A stretch of 64,000 nucleotides of DNA, taken from the NCBI GenBank assembly GCA_027491255.1, contig JAIXWM010000057.1, positions 18,260 to 82,259 of the forward strand, in the 5' to 3' direction. How positions within the stretch are numbered: position 1 is the first letter of the stretch; each line of letters opens with the position of its first letter. Source of the stretch: Rubrivivax sp. (GTDB lineage: Bacteria; Pseudomonadota; Gammaproteobacteria; Burkholderiales; Burkholderiaceae_C). Positions 51,917-59,833 of this stretch are shown here, in pieces. The notes beneath the pieces were generated by a model. That model was not told the DNA's origin. It did not search any database and worked only from the letters and a program-made list of their open reading frames with translations. A program made the translations under genes and the position numbers.

Positions 51917-53247
51917 GGGTCGGTCGCCGCGTGGTGTGGGGGGTGATGGGGTGCGAGGAGTGCCTGTTGAACGGCCCAGAGGCGGTCCTGCCCCCAGACG
52001 GCGGTGTCGCGCACACGATAGGACGGCACGCCCCACAAGCCCAGGTCCAGCATCTCGACGCGGTGGGCTTCGGCGGTCTGACGCCAGGCCTCGTCCTGCA
52101 TCGCCGACCGGGCGTCGGCCCATGAGATGCCGGCACGTTCGGCGATGCGGCGCAGGCCGCGGTCGCTGCCGGCATCGATGCCCTCGGCCCACACGCCGTG
52201 CATGAAGGACAGCACATAGGCCTGGGCCTTGCCGGTGCGCTCTGCCAGCGGCATCAAGGACAGCCCACGCTCCACGGGGCGCCCCACCGGATCGTTCATG
52301 CGGCCGAATGGCGTGCGGTGCCAGTGGGCCTCGCGCGCGGCATCCAGGGCGATGTACATGCGCTTCTCGCGCGGCACCGGCAGCCCGCGCATCACCATCG
52401 GCAGCACCCAGCGCAGCCGCACCGGCGCTCCTGTCAGGCGGCCGAGTTCGAACACGCGCGGCGCGACGATGGCCGAGTAGGGGCTGCGCAGCGAGAAATA
52501 GAAGTCGATCGGCGGCGCGTCGGCCAGGGCCGCAGGCGCAGCCAGGTCGGCATCCGGGGCGAAGAGGACACCGCTGACACCGGCCCGTTGCGCGCCCAGG
52601 TCCTGCAGGCGCTGCTCCAGATGGTGGAGACGGTCGATGCCCCAATACCATTCGCCGGCGTAGAAAAGGGTGGCACCCAGGTAGTGCCCCCACTTCTTGC
52701 GCAAGGCGTCGCCCGCGGTCAGATGCGTGGCCGCCTGCGGTTCGCTGGCTTGCGGCCATGGCCAAGTGGGCACGGCAACGTCGCCGCCGCGCGCGACACC
52801 ACCCCACAGCGCGGCCGAAATCGGCCCGGCCGCTTCGACAAACCCACCGCGATCGGCCGCGGCGACCAGCGCGCGCGTGGCCCGGTCCAGCGCCGCCGCC
52901 GAAGGCTGGGCGCCGGGGTCGCTGAAGGCCAGGCCGCGGTGCTGCGCAAGTCGTTGCGCATCCTTGCGGCTGTAGGCCACCAGCCGGGCGCGGTCGGGCG
53001 CCGCGGCGTCCGACGGCGGCCCCACCACATGGGCCACGAGGTCGATCTGGTAGCGCTGCACCAGCGCCGGCAGACAGGCGGCCAGCAGCGCGCTGTAGGG
53101 GTCGTCGGTCTGGTGGAAATAGTGAACCCGGTGCGGCTCGCCCTTCCTGAGGCGCACGCGCTCGGCCTTGGCGCGCGCCTTGAGCAGGCGATCGCGCGAC
53201 AGCCAGCGCTCGGTCAGCACGGGCATGAGCAGACTGCGAACCGACAT
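51913..53247 (-). CDS. Tandem DsbA/HCCA-isomerase-like protein
   Basis: This 444-residue protein is built of two related halves. The second (about 255-435) is a kappa-GST/2-hydroxychromene-2-carboxylate isomerase type, with DFYFSLRSPYSAIVA, NDPVGRPVERGLS and LGLWGVPSYRV. The first (about 40-230) has HYFHQTDDPYSALLA in the same place. No CxxC is present, so it is not a disulfide oxidase. Glutathione-dependent isomerisation of an aromatic ring product is plausible. It is first in the operon and probably cytoplasmic. ATG 53247 was chosen by family alignment. Confidence 0.8.
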   Translation of the reverse strand: MSVRSLLMPVLTERWLSRDRLLKARAKAERVRLRKGEPHRVHYFHQTDDPYSALLAACLPALVQRYQIDLVAHVVGPPSDAAAPDRARLVAYSRKDAQRLAQHRGLAFSDPGAQPSAAALDRATRALVAAADRGGFVEAAGPISAALWGGVARGGDVAVPTWPWPQASEPQAATHLTAGDALRKKWGHYLGATLFYAGEWYWGIDRLHHLEQRLQDLGAQRAGVSGVLFAPDADLAAPAALADAPPIDFYFSLRSPYSAIVAPRVFELGRLTGAPVRLRWVLPMVMRGLPVPREKRMYIALDAAREAHWHRTPFGRMNDPVGRPVERGLSLMPLAERTGKAQAYVLSFMHGVWAEGIDAGSDRGLRRIAERAGISWADARSAMQDEAWRQTAEAHRVEMLDLGLWGVPSYRVRDTAVWGQDRLWAVQQALLAPHHPPHHAATDP

Positions 53248-53445
53248 CAGACGCTCCCGCGCCGCAGGCCAGGGCGGTGGGCCACAGCACCGCTGGGTTT
53301 GCTCGCCAATGAGATGGGGGTCATTTCTTGGTCGCGTGAAGGCACGGGTACCACCGTGCGCAGGTGCCTGGAGGACCACGCCCCCCCCTGCCCCTGGAAT
53401 TCGTTTCCCGCAGCCCGCCCAGTACGTCGGCATGCCGGGGTTGAT

Positions 53446-53530
53446 GGGCCAGCCCGCTTTCTTCGAACCGCGCCGGACTGGGACCAGCCAGCATCATGCG
53501 CCGGCGGACCCGGTTGTACCAGAGGATGCG
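53446..53530 (-). pseudogene. C-terminal fossil of an IS3-like transposase
   Basis: ILWYNRVRRRMMLAGPSPARFEES matches the family ending (FYNxxRxHSxLGxxSPxxFE) of IS3/IS481-type DDE transposases. Only this roughly 25-residue tail is recognisable and no inverted repeats are seen. The normally conserved HS of the motif is replaced by RMM. Confidence 0.5.
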
Positions 53531-53720
53531 GGCGCCGAGAAGGGCAAGACTGCCGGCGCTGCCATCGAGCGCGAGCGGGCGCTTTCGGACAGCGAGGTCA
53601 AGCGGACAGCGGGGCGGACGCAGCCGCAAAGCTGCACGCTTGGGTCACCCCGCTGCCGTCCATCCCGGGGCACCGCCACCACCGGCGCTTGTGTGCGGCC
53701 GCGCAGCAGAAAGATCGCAC

Positions 53721-53773
53721 TCGGGCAGGTCTTCATCCCCAAGGCCTTGCGCGCCGCGCGCCAAGGGGCATCC
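53721..53773 (+). pseudogene. Degenerate second copy of an AbrB-type antitoxin 5' end
   Basis: The sequence GGCAGGTCTTCATCCCCAAG encodes GQVFIPKALRAARQ. It is clearly homologous in DNA to 53965-54020 of the intact antitoxin gene (GQVIIPKALRVTRQ), with roughly three quarters of bases matching. No start or stop of its own. It is evidence of a local duplication or an older insertion of the same locus. Confidence 0.6.
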
Positions 53774-53940
53774 GGCGTCGTCGTGAGATCGCCGCGGCCC
53801 AACCCTGCCGGCGCGTTTTCGCGCCCACCTGCTCTGCAACGGTGGACATCGACTGGATGGGCCCTTGGCAGCCGAGGTCGAGATCGTCCAACGGCTTGCA
53901 GCGGTCGTAAGATCATGGTCTTACTTTCAGAAGCCGCGAC

Positions 53941-54252
53941 ATGCAGACCACCACGCTTTCCAGCAAGGGGCAAGTCATCATCCCCAAGGCTTTGCGCGTT
54001 ACACGCCAATGGGGGCCCGGCACCCGGCTCGAGGTTCACGACACCCCCGAGGGTGTGTTGCTGAGGCCGGTGGCGCAAGACCGCAAGGTACCCATCGCCG
54101 AAGGGCTGGCAGCCATCCGGCGGCGTCTGGCCTACGCGGGTCCGGTCATCAGCATCGAAGAGATGAACGCCGAAGTACTGCGCCAGGCAGCTTCGCGTCT
54201 GGCCCCACAGCAGGGGGATGGCGCTGGCACCACCCGCAAGCGCACGCGCTGA
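53941..54252 (+). CDS. AbrB/SpoVT-type (VapB) antitoxin
   Basis: This 103-residue protein has an N-terminal swapped-hairpin AbrB domain (TTTLSSKGQVIIPKALRV, PGTRLEVHDTPEGVLLRPV). The C-terminal tail from about 55 likely wraps the toxin and ends in basic RKRTR. It is the operator-binding antitoxin of the VapBC pair with the PIN gene, whose ATG shares a base with this TGA. A partial duplicate lies 220 bp upstream. Confidence 0.88.
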   Translation: MQTTTLSSKGQVIIPKALRVTRQWGPGTRLEVHDTPEGVLLRPVAQDRKVPIAEGLAAIRRRLAYAGPVISIEEMNAEVLRQAASRLAPQQGDGAGTTRKRTR

Positions 54253-54647
54253 TGGCTGCGCTCGACACCATTGTCGTGGTCCGGCTCGTCGTGGCAGACG
54301 ACATCAGGCAGGCGCGCGCCGCAGAAAATCTGGTCGCTTCGGAGTCCTGCACGATCGCCGCCTCGGTGCTCATGGAGTGCGAATGGGTGCTGCGCGGCTG
54401 CTACAAGCTCGAGCCCGGAGTGATCGCGACATGCTTTCGCGACCTGCTGGCCCTGGAACACATCGACCCGCTCGACCCGGTGCTGGTGCAGCGCGCATTG
54501 CAAGGCTATGAAGCGGGCCTGGACTTTGCCGACGCGCTGCACGCGGCGCAGCGACGTGAAGGCGAGCGCTTTGCCACCTTCGACAAGCAACTCGTACGGC
54601 GCGCGCCAAAGGCAGGCGTTACGGCTGTGTCGCTTCTCAAGGCCTGA
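54252..54647 (+). CDS. PIN-domain toxin (VapC-type)
   Basis: This 131-residue PIN nuclease has D5 in LDTI, E in LMECEWVLRG, D in LDFADALHAAQ and D in TFDKQL, the acidic residues that hold Mg2+. The usual Asn after DT (DTN) is Ile here, a small deviation that may affect activity. It probably cleaves tRNA or rRNA when released from antitoxin. It is the only pair of toxin genes in this island that looks complete besides AbiE. Confidence 0.87.
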   Translation: MAALDTIVVVRLVVADDIRQARAAENLVASESCTIAASVLMECEWVLRGCYKLEPGVIATCFRDLLALEHIDPLDPVLVQRALQGYEAGLDFADALHAAQRREGERFATFDKQLVRRAPKAGVTAVSLLKA

Positions 54648-54706
54648 GCTGGCAGACCCCTGCCCAGGGGCCCGGGCAGCCACGACACCGTGATGACGCC
54701 CGAAAC

Positions 54707-55177
54707 TCATCGCGCATCCGGCCGGAACCGCCCGCCCTGCGCCTGAGCGGCGCCGACGAGTTCCAGCGTCCGCTCGTCCCGCACCCCGGCAAAGTGCAAG
54801 CGCAGGGCGGTGGCGAAGACCGCGTCGGCGCCGCCGGCGGCCAGGTCGAACAGGGTCAGGCACGACCGGTACTTCAGCGCGTCCAGCGGCCCCAGGATCG
54901 CCGAAGCGTCCTGATCGGCATGGCCCGAGATCGCCTTGACGCACTCGGCCAGCCTGGGGCCCAGCAGCGGGTGGGCCAGGTAGGCCCGGGCCTCGTCGAG
55001 CCCCGTGATGCCGTAGTGGCGCGCCATCTCGCTGGCCCCCAGGCCCCTGATCTGGGGAAGCACGTACCAGATCCAGTGCGTCCGCTTTCGGCCCGCGCGC
55101 AGTTTCGCGAGCGCCTGCGCATGGTCACGGGCTTGCGCCCTGACGAAGCGCCGCAGGTTGAACGGGGCCGATGACAT
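54707..55177 (-). CDS. DUF1810-family protein
   Basis: This 156-residue protein has FNLRRFVRAQARDHAQAL and RTHWIWYVLPQIRGLGxSxMARHYGI, then PLLGPRLAEC and FGPLDxxKxRSCLTLF-type ILGPLDALKYRSCLTLF. This conservation is that of DUF1810 proteins, some of which are studied as NADAR-like or ADP-ribose-related. The function is unknown. ATG 55177 is the family start. It is convergent with VapC. Confidence 0.88.
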   Translation of the reverse strand: MSSAPFNLRRFVRAQARDHAQALAKLRAGRKRTHWIWYVLPQIRGLGASEMARHYGITGLDEARAYLAHPLLGPRLAECVKAISGHADQDASAILGPLDALKYRSCLTLFDLAAGGADAVFATALRLHFAGVRDERTLELVGAAQAQGGRFRPDAR

Positions 55178-55294
55178 CCACCATAACCACTTCCACGAAT
55201 GCGGCCTTGGGGGGGCGCACGGGCTTCTCGAGCCCGAGTAGGCACTGGTGGGCATCGCTACGGCAGGAACGAGGCCACTTCGTCACAAGTCATT

Positions 55295-56242
55295 TCACGA
55301 TGCCCGATGGATGTGCGCCAACGCCGCATCGAGTTGATAGCGGTCTGCTGACCGCTTGGCAGCTGTTCGCTGAGAGAGGTTGTGTAGCTTGCGTCGCACG
55401 CCAGGTAGATCGGCCGCGAACGGCATGCCGATCAAGGCGAAATCAGCCTGCTCGTTCTCGACAGACCGCAGGAACGCGCGAGATGGCTCATCCAACAAGG
55501 ATGCAACCCATGACAAGAGGCGCTCTCGGTTCTTCAGCAAGGCCGCCACGCCGATCGGCTCGGTCGTCATCCCTTCGAAGTGGCTCTCGAAGGTGGCATC
55601 GAAGTCAGCGGGAAGTCGCGGCGCCAGCAATTCCCACGCCGGCTTGGGGCTGCAGGTCAGATACACCAAAAAGGTGTGCCAGAGTCTCCGGTCAGCCCGC
55701 TCATCCTCCAGGAGCAGACCCACGTCGAAGAGATCACGGGGGTGCTGTCGGGACAAGGCTGCAGCCAGCTTGCCCGCGTAGAGGTCGGCGAAATCCAGGA
55801 CTTGTGCCTCGACGAACCCGAAGACTTCCTCCACACGTGGTCGCACGACCATCTTGCGCGCCGGGTGTACCGTGCCGCGCATCACCGACGTCGTCTCGAT
55901 CTGCACTCGAGCACGGGCTCGGCTGATCACCAGGCGGGTGACGCCGCCGCCCTCGCCCATCGAGGCCTGCACATGCAACTGCCAAGGCCGACCGCGCAAC
56001 ACGTCGGCCAGTCGCCCCAGTGCTGCGGTGATCAACTTCGAATCCTCGACATAGTCATGCGTCGGCAGCCAGGTCAGATCGATGTCGACCGACAGGCGCG
56101 GCAGATCATGCTCGAACAGGTTGATGGCCGTTCCGCCCTTGAGCGCGAAGCGTGGCTCCTGCGCAAGCGCCGGCAGGACGTCCACGAGCAGTTGCACCCG
56201 TTCGGTGTAGCGGCGGTCCCAGCGCTCAAGCCAGGTGTTCAT
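55295..56242 (-). CDS. abiEii: AbiEii-family nucleotidyltransferase toxin
   Basis: This 315-residue toxin of the type IV AbiE system uses the nucleotidyltransferase motif LKGGTAINLF (GG 36-37) and SVDIDLTW (D53, D55) to modify tRNA acceptor ends or similar targets, halting growth after phage infection. A further conserved motif (FADLYAGKLAAALSRQHPRDL) holds catalytic Lys and Asp residues. The start overlaps the antitoxin by 17 bp. All key residues are present, so it looks active. Confidence 0.88.
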   Translation of the reverse strand: MNTWLERWDRRYTERVQLLVDVLPALAQEPRFALKGGTAINLFEHDLPRLSVDIDLTWLPTHDYVEDSKLITAALGRLADVLRGRPWQLHVQASMGEGGGVTRLVISRARARVQIETTSVMRGTVHPARKMVVRPRVEEVFGFVEAQVLDFADLYAGKLAAALSRQHPRDLFDVGLLLEDERADRRLWHTFLVYLTCSPKPAWELLAPRLPADFDATFESHFEGMTTEPIGVAALLKNRERLLSWVASLLDEPSRAFLRSVENEQADFALIGMPFAADLPGVRRKLHNLSQRTAAKRSADRYQLDAALAHIHRAS

Positions 56243-57047
56243 CAAGGTCGCCCGGCAAGGTGATCTGGTACAGGGGATGCAGACGACCGCCCACCACCAG
56301 AGCGCGCTTGCCACGCCCCAGATCGACCCCACCCATGGGGACATGGGGCAGCCAGGCGTGTCGATGGCGATCCGCCAGGGCGAGGAACAGCCTCTTGGCC
56401 TTGATGCTGCGGCAGTGACGCAACATCAAGCCGACCCGATGCGGACGCAGCGTCGTCATGCCCTGCATGAGCGCATCGGCCGCGTAGACACCCGCTGCAT
56501 TCGACACACCATCACACACCTCGAGCATGGCCCGCTCGGGCGCAGAGCAGACCACTGCATCGGCAACGGGTCCGGCGGCATGCCACGCCAATCCCGCTGC
56601 AGCCAGCGTCTGGTCGGAAACGTCCGGAGTGATAGCGACTGTCGGGAGGTCGAACGGCCCCTTGCCCTGATGCGCGAAGCCTGGTTCCATGGGCAGCTTG
56701 CCCAGCCAGCCTGGTGGCTGCACAGGCCCATACAGGGTGATCGCACCGGCTTGGCCAAGACGCAGATAGTGTTCATGCCCCAGCAGACTGAGCGCGAAAT
56801 GCCCGCCGACGTGGAGCGGCAGCGCCTCGCCGACCTGCAGGCCGCGAACCACGCCCGCCCATTCCAACCGGCCACTCCTGCGCAGATAGACACCGCGGGC
56901 CGGCGACACCAGCCAGCCACTGCTCACATAGCGCGCGACCAGGCTGTTCGAGTATCCGTGCGCCCGCAGCCAGCCAGCCGACACGAGCCTCGTGTCACCC
57001 AGCTCGGCCAACAGCTGGTTCAGCTTGCCGGACTTTCGATCATCCAT
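56226..57047 (-). CDS. abiEi: AbiEi-type antitoxin/transcriptional regulator
   Basis: This 273-residue protein has an N-terminal winged helix (LVSAGWLRAHGYSNSLVARYV, GWLVSPARGVYLR) and a C-terminal domain with DLPTVAITPDVSDQ and APERAMLEVC. It is an AbiEi type IV antitoxin that represses its own operon and counters AbiEii without binding it. ATG 57047 is preferred over a TTG at 57056. A GC-poor upstream region with TTGACG (near 57104) may hold the promoter. Confidence 0.85.
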   Translation of the reverse strand: MDDRKSGKLNQLLAELGDTRLVSAGWLRAHGYSNSLVARYVSSGWLVSPARGVYLRRSGRLEWAGVVRGLQVGEALPLHVGGHFALSLLGHEHYLRLGQAGAITLYGPVQPPGWLGKLPMEPGFAHQGKGPFDLPTVAITPDVSDQTLAAAGLAWHAAGPVADAVVCSAPERAMLEVCDGVSNAAGVYAADALMQGMTTLRPHRVGLMLRHCRSIKAKRLFLALADRHRHAWLPHVPMGGVDLGRGKRALVVGGRLHPLYQITLPGDLDEHLA

Positions 57048-57251
57048 GGTGCTCAAAAAGGGCAGGGCGTCAAACCAAGTCCAAGTCTCGGAAGTTTACC
57101 GATTCGTCAAAAAGATCACTATCGATGACTCTATGGCCTGACTTTCGAACCTGAGGCTTGTGTTGCGGCGGATTTCACCATCGCTCCATCACGGCGCCGG
57201 CCATCGACCATGGACGCGACAGCGACTGCGAGTACAGCCTGACGGCAAGCC

Positions 57252-57481
57252 TCAGCGCGCCGAGACCATCACCGCCGACAGACCCTCGTCCAAGGTGAGC
57301 AGTTCGAGCCCATGGGTCAGGGCTGTGGCCGCGATCACCGCGTCAGGCAGCTTGATGCGTCGCTGCCGGCGCAAGGCGATGGCCGAGTCCTCGATCTGAC
57401 GGTCCAGGGCCAGGTAGGTGAGTTCAGGCTTCATCATCCCCAGCAGGACATTCGTGTCGAGCAGAAATCCAAGTCACTCAT
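57252..57481 (-). pseudogene. VapC-type PIN toxin with frameshift and internal deletion
   Basis: The 5' end reads LDTNVLLGMMKPEL, but its frame is offset from the ATG at 57481 (MSDLDF...), so a one-base change is needed to join them. The C-terminal half, RQRRIKLPDAVIAATALTHG followed by LELLTLDEGL, is the normal PIN end. The middle of about 50 residues is missing. The toxin is therefore probably dead. Its ATG overlaps the antitoxin stop by eight bases, a layout typical of an operon. Confidence 0.75.
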
Positions 57482-57695
57482 CACGCAGCCTCCGCTGGAT
57501 CTCTGCCGGGTCGCCCGCGAATGCCACGGAATGCTCCAGTCCGCCGCACAGGTGGGCCAGCGGGGTCTGCCCGGCAGGCGTCTGGGCATGGGGCTGCCGG
57601 GCACGCAGGAACTCGGCGAAATCCAGCACCTCGGCCACCAGGGGCTCGGGCAGGCTGCGCGCGGCCTCCATCAGGCGCTCTGCGACGGTGAGCAT
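57474..57695 (-). CDS. DUF2281-type antitoxin (VapB)
   Basis: This 73-residue antitoxin contains ERLMEAARSLPEPLVAEVLD followed by FAEFLRARQ, the DUF2281 helical core, and an acidic or Arg-rich tail (AEIQRRLRDE). AGGAGGAAG precedes the ATG by 4 nt, a near-perfect ribosome site. It is complete, although the VapC-type partner is broken. Two inverted repeats at its promoter probably bind it. Confidence 0.85.
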   Translation of the reverse strand: MLTVAERLMEAARSLPEPLVAEVLDFAEFLRARQPHAQTPAGQTPLAHLCGGLEHSVAFAGDPAEIQRRLRDE

Positions 57696-57720
57696 CGACT
57701 TCCTCCTGGTGCCAAGAAGC

Positions 57721-57762
57721 TGGTGCCCAGGCATGGGCACCATCATGCAATGATGGTGTCAA
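57721..57762 (-). promoter_or_regulatory. Operator palindromes and -35 of the DUF2281/VapC operon
   Basis: TGGTGCCCA-GGCA-TGGGCACCA (57721-57742) and ACCATCAT-GCA-ATGATGGT (57739-57757) are two perfect inverted repeats that overlap by four bases. TTGACA on the minus strand (57757-57762) abuts them. This is a typical autoregulatory operator region; the antitoxin ATG is 26 bp further. Confidence 0.65.
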
Positions 57763-57985
57763 GGCCCGTCAGGGTCGGCACCAGTGGGCTGGAACCGGTG
57801 CCAACAAGGATCACCCCGGCGCGCTGCTTCACCTGGGCGGGCGGCACCTTGCCGGGCCGGAACCCGGCCTGGATGGACGTGTGCGCCCGGGCCACGCCCG
57901 AAAGCGCCGCGTCGGGCAGGCCGGCGAGCGCCTGCTTCCAGTGCGCGACGATGGCCGCGGGGACCTCCCGGTCGTCGATCTTCAC
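57743..57985 (-). CDS. Small hypothetical protein
   Basis: An 80-residue frame starts at GTG 57985 with AGAGG 5 nt upstream: KIDDREVPAAIVAHWKQALA, then GLPDAALSGVARAH. It contains no domain I recognise. It overlaps the operator region of the antitoxin gene at its 3' end. It might be a remnant of an antitoxin or a real small protein. Confidence 0.4.
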   Translation of the reverse strand: MKIDDREVPAAIVAHWKQALAGLPDAALSGVARAHTSIQAGFRPGKVPPAQVKQRAGVILVGTGSSPLVPTLTGLDTIIA

Positions 57986-58117
57986 GTCAGCCTCTTGCCT
58001 GCTTTGGTTTGCTTGTGTTTGTCATGATGTTACGCAGTTTGATGCCCGCAACGACACTCGATTTCACCGAGCCGGTGCGTGCCGCGCCACGGTCGCCGCT
58101 GCCTGGCCGCCCGCCCC

Positions 58118-58834
58118 TCAGCGGGTAAGCAACCCCACCCCCAGCGCCGCCGCCCCCAGCAGCCCCAGGTAGCCCAGGCCGTAGGCCCAGCGCAGACCCG
58201 GCCGCAGCACCGGCGGCGCGGTGGCCGCCGATGCGGCGTCGCCCATCCAGAAACGCGCGGCCATCAGCGGGCCCACCACCAGCGCCATCACGGCCAGGGC
58301 CTGCGGTGGCAGCCAGAACACCAGCACCGCCAGCGCGTGCAGGCCCACCGACCACATCAGCGGCTCGGACACGGCCTGCGCGATCTGCCCGCCGTCCAGC
58401 GGGGCCAGCGGGATCAGGTTGAACAGGTTCAGCACCATGCCCAGCCAGGCGGCCTGCACCAGTTGGGGCGAGCCCAGCGCCTCGCCCGCCGCCCAGCAGG
58501 CCCAGGCGCCCGCGGTGCCCAGCGCCGGGCCGCCCAGGGCGATGAAAGCCTCGTCGTCGGGCCGGCCATCGGACGCCGCCTCGGGGTGGGTGAGGATGAA
58601 GGCGCCGACGAAGGGCAGAAAGACCGGCGGCTCGGCCGGCACCCGGCGCCAGCGCGCGGCCAGCAGGTGCCCGGCTTCGTGGATGCAGAACATCAGCGCC
58701 ACGCCGGCGGCATAGGCCGCGCCGCCGCGCAGGCCGTAGATGCCGGCAAACACCGCGAGCGATGCAGCGCTGAGCAGCCAGCGCTGCGCCGGCGTGGCCA
58801 TGCGCAGCCACAGCATCAGGTGAAAGAGGCTCAC
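58118..58834 (-). CDS. Site-2 protease-type M50 intramembrane metalloprotease
   Basis: This 238-residue polytopic membrane protein has HEAGH in ALMFCIHEAGHLLAARW (zinc site, about residues 52-56) and NLIPLAPLDGGQ, the second zinc ligand Asp motif of S2P family enzymes. About six helices are visible. It cleaves membrane-embedded or anchored substrates; the substrate is unknown. It ends 30 bp after the gene for an uncharacterised 322-residue protein that precedes it on this strand and may be a partner. Confidence 0.87.
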   Translation of the reverse strand: MSLFHLMLWLRMATPAQRWLLSAASLAVFAGIYGLRGGAAYAAGVALMFCIHEAGHLLAARWRRVPAEPPVFLPFVGAFILTHPEAASDGRPDDEAFIALGGPALGTAGAWACWAAGEALGSPQLVQAAWLGMVLNLFNLIPLAPLDGGQIAQAVSEPLMWSVGLHALAVLVFWLPPQALAVMALVVGPLMAARFWMGDAASAATAPPVLRPGLRWAYGLGYLGLLGAAALGVGLLTR

Positions 58835-58864
58835 GTTGCGGCGCGGCGGGCGGTGGCGGGCGCA

Positions 58865-59833
58865 TCAGCAGCAGCCAGCGGCGGGGCTGTGCAGCGCCTG
58901 CGGCGGGCGGGCCGCCCCGGCCCAGGCCAGGCCCGGGCTGGCGTCGGCTTCTTCGCGGCTCTTCCACGCCCGGTCTGAAAGCCCCGGGTGCAGCCCTTCC
59001 TCGGCAAAGCGCCAGCCCAGGTGCTGCCAGGCCTTCAGCAGCTGCGCGCGCAGCGTGCCGTCATCGGCGCCCATCCAGCCCGGCACCAGCGCGGCCAGGG
59101 CCTCGGCGCAGACGTGGGCCTGCGCGATGTGCTCGATCTCGCGCACGGCGTCGAGCTGGGCTTGCACCAGCCGGGCGCTGTCGACGAAGGTGTGCACCTC
59201 CAGCAGGCCAGCCTCTGCCGCCCACCGGCCCAGAAAGACGCCATGCTGCGCGGGCAGCAGCACGCTCACCTGCCCGGCTGCGGCCGCGCCGGCGGTGCCG
59301 GCGAAATCGCGCAGCGTGCGCGCGGCCACGCAGGCCAGTGGCATCAGGTCGGAGAACTCGGCGTTGACGGCCTGCATGTCGGCATCGGTGACGGGCAGCG
59401 CCACCACGCGGGCGCGCTGCACCACGCGGTCCACGGCGTGGGCGCGCACGCGCACCGGGGCGTCCAGCGTCAGCGCCCGCCCGGGCTGCAGCAGCACCAG
59501 GGCGCGCACCTCGGCGTGCGAATCAATCTGCACCGGCGTGGGCACCTCCTGCGGCCGCAGCGCCCACACAACGGCGGCGGCGCGGGTGCCCGATTCGATG
59601 CGCAGCGTGCAGGCCGGCAGCAGCGGGCCCACCAGCTTTTCCAGCAGGCCCAGGCGCTGGCGGAACTGGCGCCGGTTGTCGATGCCCGCCGACAGCAGCA
59701 CGTTGCGGCCGGCCGCGCGCTGGCGCCGCCGGGCGGCGGCGTCCCACTCAAGCGCCAGCCGCCTGAAGTAGCCACGGCGGATGCCGCGCGCGAGTGAGGC
59801 GTCGATGCTGCGGGGGGTGTAAAGGGGGGTCAT
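58865..59833 (-). CDS. Hypothetical protein paired with the M50 protease
   Basis: This 322-residue protein has no family I recognise. It is mainly soluble with alternating helices and strands (LVLLQPGRALTLDAPVRVRA, AVDRVVQRARVVALPVTDAD), Trp at several sites, and a C-terminal CC. Start ATG 59833 is supported by GAGGAG 7 nt upstream. It is the first gene of a two-gene unit with the S2P-like protease (30 bp between). Confidence 0.6.
   Translation of the reverse strand: MTPLYTPRSIDASLARGIRRGYFRRLALEWDAAARRRQRAAGRNVLLSAGIDNRRQFRQRLGLLEKLVGPLLPACTLRIESGTRAAAVVWALRPQEVPTPVQIDSHAEVRALVLLQPGRALTLDAPVRVRAHAVDRVVQRARVVALPVTDADMQAVNAEFSDLMPLACVAARTLRDFAGTAGAAAAGQVSVLLPAQHGVFLGRWAAEAGLLEVHTFVDSARLVQAQLDAVREIEHIAQAHVCAEALAALVPGWMGADDGTLRAQLLKAWQHLGWRFAEEGLHPGLSDRAWKSREEADASPGLAWAGAARPPQALHSPAAGCC

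Larger units (their letters stand above)
53248..53940. other. Scar region between sulfatase operon and VapBC
   Basis: About 690 bp without an intact gene. It holds an IS3-like transposase tail (53446-53530, minus) and a decayed copy of the adjacent AbrB-type antitoxin gene (53721-53773, plus). The hairpin CACGGGTACCACCGTG lies at about 53343-53359. The rest is GC-rich with nothing recognisable. Confidence 0.5.
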
